NCBI GenBank assembly: GCA_036556805.1
Contig: DATBIS010000140.1
Span: forward strand, 1 to 7,541
Source: DATBIS01 sp036556805
GTDB lineage: Bacteria; Actinomycetota; UBA4738; HRBIN12
Reading direction: 5' to 3'
Length of the DNA: 7,541 nt
This document shows, one piece after another, positions 6,521 to 7,541 of the stretch (position 1 is its first letter; each line of letters starts with the position of its first letter). The notes under the pieces are model-generated. The model was not told where the DNA came from and did not search any database. It saw nothing but the letters and a program-made list of their open reading frames with translations. A program made the translations under genes and the position numbers.

Positions 6521-7372
6521 CTACCGTAGGGCCGTGAGCGGCCGCATGACGGAGTCGAAGAACCTGCGCAGGCTCGACTCGTCCGCTTCCCAGGGCAGCA
6601 TCAGGTTCAGCCGATCGACGCCGAGCTCCGCGTATCGTTGAGCGGTCGCCACGTCGACGTCGCCGGGTGGCGTGATCGTGACCTCGAGCGGCCCGAGGCC
6701 CGCGCGCCGCTCGACCAGGCCGGCGGTCTCGCGCAGGATCTCGAATCGCTTCGCGGTCTCCTCCAGGTCGAGTCCCCAGCCGTACCATCCGTCGGCGTCG
6801 CGCACCGTGCGACGCATCACCGCCGGCACGTAGCCGCCCATCACGACGGGCGGGTGTGGGCGTTGCATCGGATGAGGATGAGCTTGCACGCCGCCGACCC
6901 GGACGAAGGTTCCCTCGAACGCGGGATGCGCCTCCGTCCAGATCGCGCGGATCGCCGCGAGGTAGTCCTCGAGACGCGCCGCGCGGTCCTCGAACGGGAT
7001 GCCGAGCCCGCGGAACTCTCGCTCGACGTACCCGACGCCGATGCCGAAGATCAGCCGGCCTCCCGACAGCACGTCCACCGTCGCGAGCTCCTTCGCGAGG
7101 ATGAGCGGGTTCCGCAGGGGCAGCACGATCACCCCGGTGCCGAGCCGAACGGTGGTCGTGACCCCCGCGAGGAACGCGAGCGAGGTCACGGGGTCGAGGA
7201 TCGGATCCTCGGGGTCCATCGGCGACGGCGGCTCGCGCGGATCCGCGTTCACGAGGTGCTCGGAGACCCAGATCGACTCGATCCCGACGGCCTCGGCGCA
7301 CTCGGCGACCGCCAGCAGCATCTCGCGGGTCGCGTAGGGGCCCCCGGCTGCGGAGCACACGCCGATCTTCAC
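6521..7372 (-). CDS. LLM-class F420-dependent oxidoreductase (Rv2161c-like)
   Basis: 283-residue luciferase-like monooxygenase-fold (TIM barrel) enzyme, normal for the 'probable F420-dependent oxidoreductase, Rv2161c family'. Seen in order: the first strand 'MKIGVCS' (1-7), 'GIESIWVSEHLV' (30-41), the strongly conserved block 'VRLGTGVIVLPLRNPLILAKE' (75-95), 'LSGGRLIFGIGVGYVEREF' (102-120), 'FEDRAARLEDYLAAIRAIW' (127-145), and 'RPHPPVVMGGY' (171-181). These motifs build the cofactor pocket in F420 or FMN members; F420 is favoured by subfamily likeness, not proven. The start is GTG at 7372. An extra 45 residues in frame upstream are Pro/Arg/Ser-rich and unlike the family. It leads the three-gene minus-strand cluster and is 26 bp from the SRPBCC gene. 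Its substrate is unknown. Confidence 0.93.
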   Translation of the reverse strand: MKIGVCSAAGGPYATREMLLAVAECAEAVGIESIWVSEHLVNADPREPPSPMDPEDPILDPVTSLAFLAGVTTTVRLGTGVIVLPLRNPLILAKELATVDVLSGGRLIFGIGVGYVEREFRGLGIPFEDRAARLEDYLAAIRAIWTEAHPAFEGTFVRVGGVQAHPHPMQRPHPPVVMGGYVPAVMRRTVRDADGWYGWGLDLEETAKRFEILRETAGLVERRAGLGPLEVTITPPGDVDVATAQRYAELGVDRLNLMLPWEADESSLRRFFDSVMRPLTALR

Positions 7373-7408
7373 GACCGCATCTTCACCCGACCGCGCTGGG
7401 CACGACAA
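7372..7408 (-). promoter_or_regulatory. Candidate leaderless promoter of the LLM oxidoreductase gene
   Basis: On the minus strand: TTGTCG (7408-7403), 18 bp, GAAGAT (7384-7379), six bases, then GTG at 7372. The elements and every spacing match the module in front of the cyclase gene. The shared stretch extends to TCG-W-CGTTTGTCG at the -35 end and GAAGATGCG at the -10 end. The copy here also has CGAC-GTTT-GTCG dyad symmetry. It would drive the LLM-SRPBCC pair. As with its twin, GAAG could be a weak ribosome site. Confidence 0.52.
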
Positions 7409-7483
7409 ACGTCGAGGCACGCCGGGCGAGGTTGGTCGAACGAGAGTCGAGTGGGAGTCTGGAAGGAGGTCACCGAAGCCTCG

Positions 7484-7490
7484 AAAGGGG
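7484..7490 (+). promoter_or_regulatory. Ribosome binding site of the right-edge gene
   Basis: AAAGGGG ends 7 bases before the ATG at 7498, a normal spacing. A stronger AAGGAGGT at 7463-7470 lies too far upstream (27 bases) to serve this ATG, and no start codon follows it at a useful distance. Confidence 0.5.
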
Positions 7491-7497
7491 ACACTCC

Positions 7498-7541
7498 ATG
7501 ACGCCAACGAGATCGACGTCTCGAAGCACCGCCCCGGGTCC
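7498..7541 (+). CDS. Start of an unidentified gene, cut by the window edge
   Basis: ATG at 7498 opens a frame that runs off the window. Only 14 complete codons are visible, giving a Thr/Ser/Arg-rich N-terminus (MTPTRSTSRSTAPG). It is supported only by the ribosome site at 7484-7490 and by its divergent position relative to the LLM cluster, 125 bp away. No family can be named. The basic, Ser/Thr-rich start could be a flexible cytosolic tail or the first part of a signal peptide. Confidence 0.5.
   Translation, partial: MTPTRSTSRSTAPG

Noticed and set aside
6638..7501. 287-codon plus-strand frame opposite the LLM oxidoreductase
   Set aside because: Composition is Arg/His/Asp-rich with no domain, and it lies opposite a well-conserved LLM enzyme. 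Only its last 16 codons, outside the LLM gene, are kept as a weak observation.
7373..7507. Upstream ATG (7507) for the LLM oxidoreductase
   Set aside because: The extra 45 residues do not resemble the family, and its first beta-strand (MKIGV) begins exactly at the GTG at 7372.

Overview
This is GC-rich, gene-dense DNA with frequent GTG starts and short intergenic gaps, and nothing in it points to a mobile element. An actinobacterial (Actinomycetota-like) chromosome is the best fit. The reasons are a Rv1625c-type membrane nucleotide cyclase, an F420-type LLM oxidoreductase of the Rv2161c kind, an HTH_42/AlkZ-type protein, and a compact OmpR-type two-component pair. This is an inference from gene content and composition; I cannot name a genus. 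I see no rRNA, tRNA, CRISPR array, insertion sequence or prophage gene.

Layout, left to right. (1) 1-248 (+) is the 3' end of a winged-helix DNA-binding protein of the HTH_42 (AlkZ/YcaQ-like) family. It runs tail-to-tail into, and overlaps by 23 bp, (2) a D-2-hydroxyacid dehydrogenase of the glyoxylate/hydroxypyruvate reductase type (226-1236, -). (3) A roughly 100-bp divergent gap separates it from a response regulator (1338-2036, +) and its sensor kinase (2033-3241, +), which overlap by ATGA. (4) A perfect 16-bp-stem hairpin (3267-3303) lies between the kinase and a convergent, exported lactonase-like beta-propeller protein (3319-4428, -). (5) A 265-bp gap (4429-4693) holds the propeller gene's upstream region, a 16-bp palindrome and a terminator-like hairpin. 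(6) A minus-strand cluster, in transcription order: F420-type LLM oxidoreductase (7372-6521), SRPBCC/START-like protein (6494-6054) and a six-helix membrane class III adenylate cyclase (5983-4694). (7) At the right edge a divergent (+) gene begins at 7498 and is cut off.

How the parts may work together. The two-component pair is a self-contained regulatory operon whose kinase has almost no extracytoplasmic domain. The LLM-SRPBCC-cyclase cluster joins a flavin/F420 redox enzyme, a small hydrophobic-ligand-binding protein and a cAMP-producing membrane enzyme. A functional link between them is only an inference from proximity. The most distinctive signal I found is a matched pair of sequence modules in front of the LLM and cyclase genes. 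Each has TTGTCG, exactly 18 bp, GAAGAT, then six bases and a GTG start codon. This geometry fits two sister promoters giving leaderless mRNAs. Otherwise the window looks like ordinary chromosomal accessory metabolism and signalling, and I do not see a clearly new multi-gene system.
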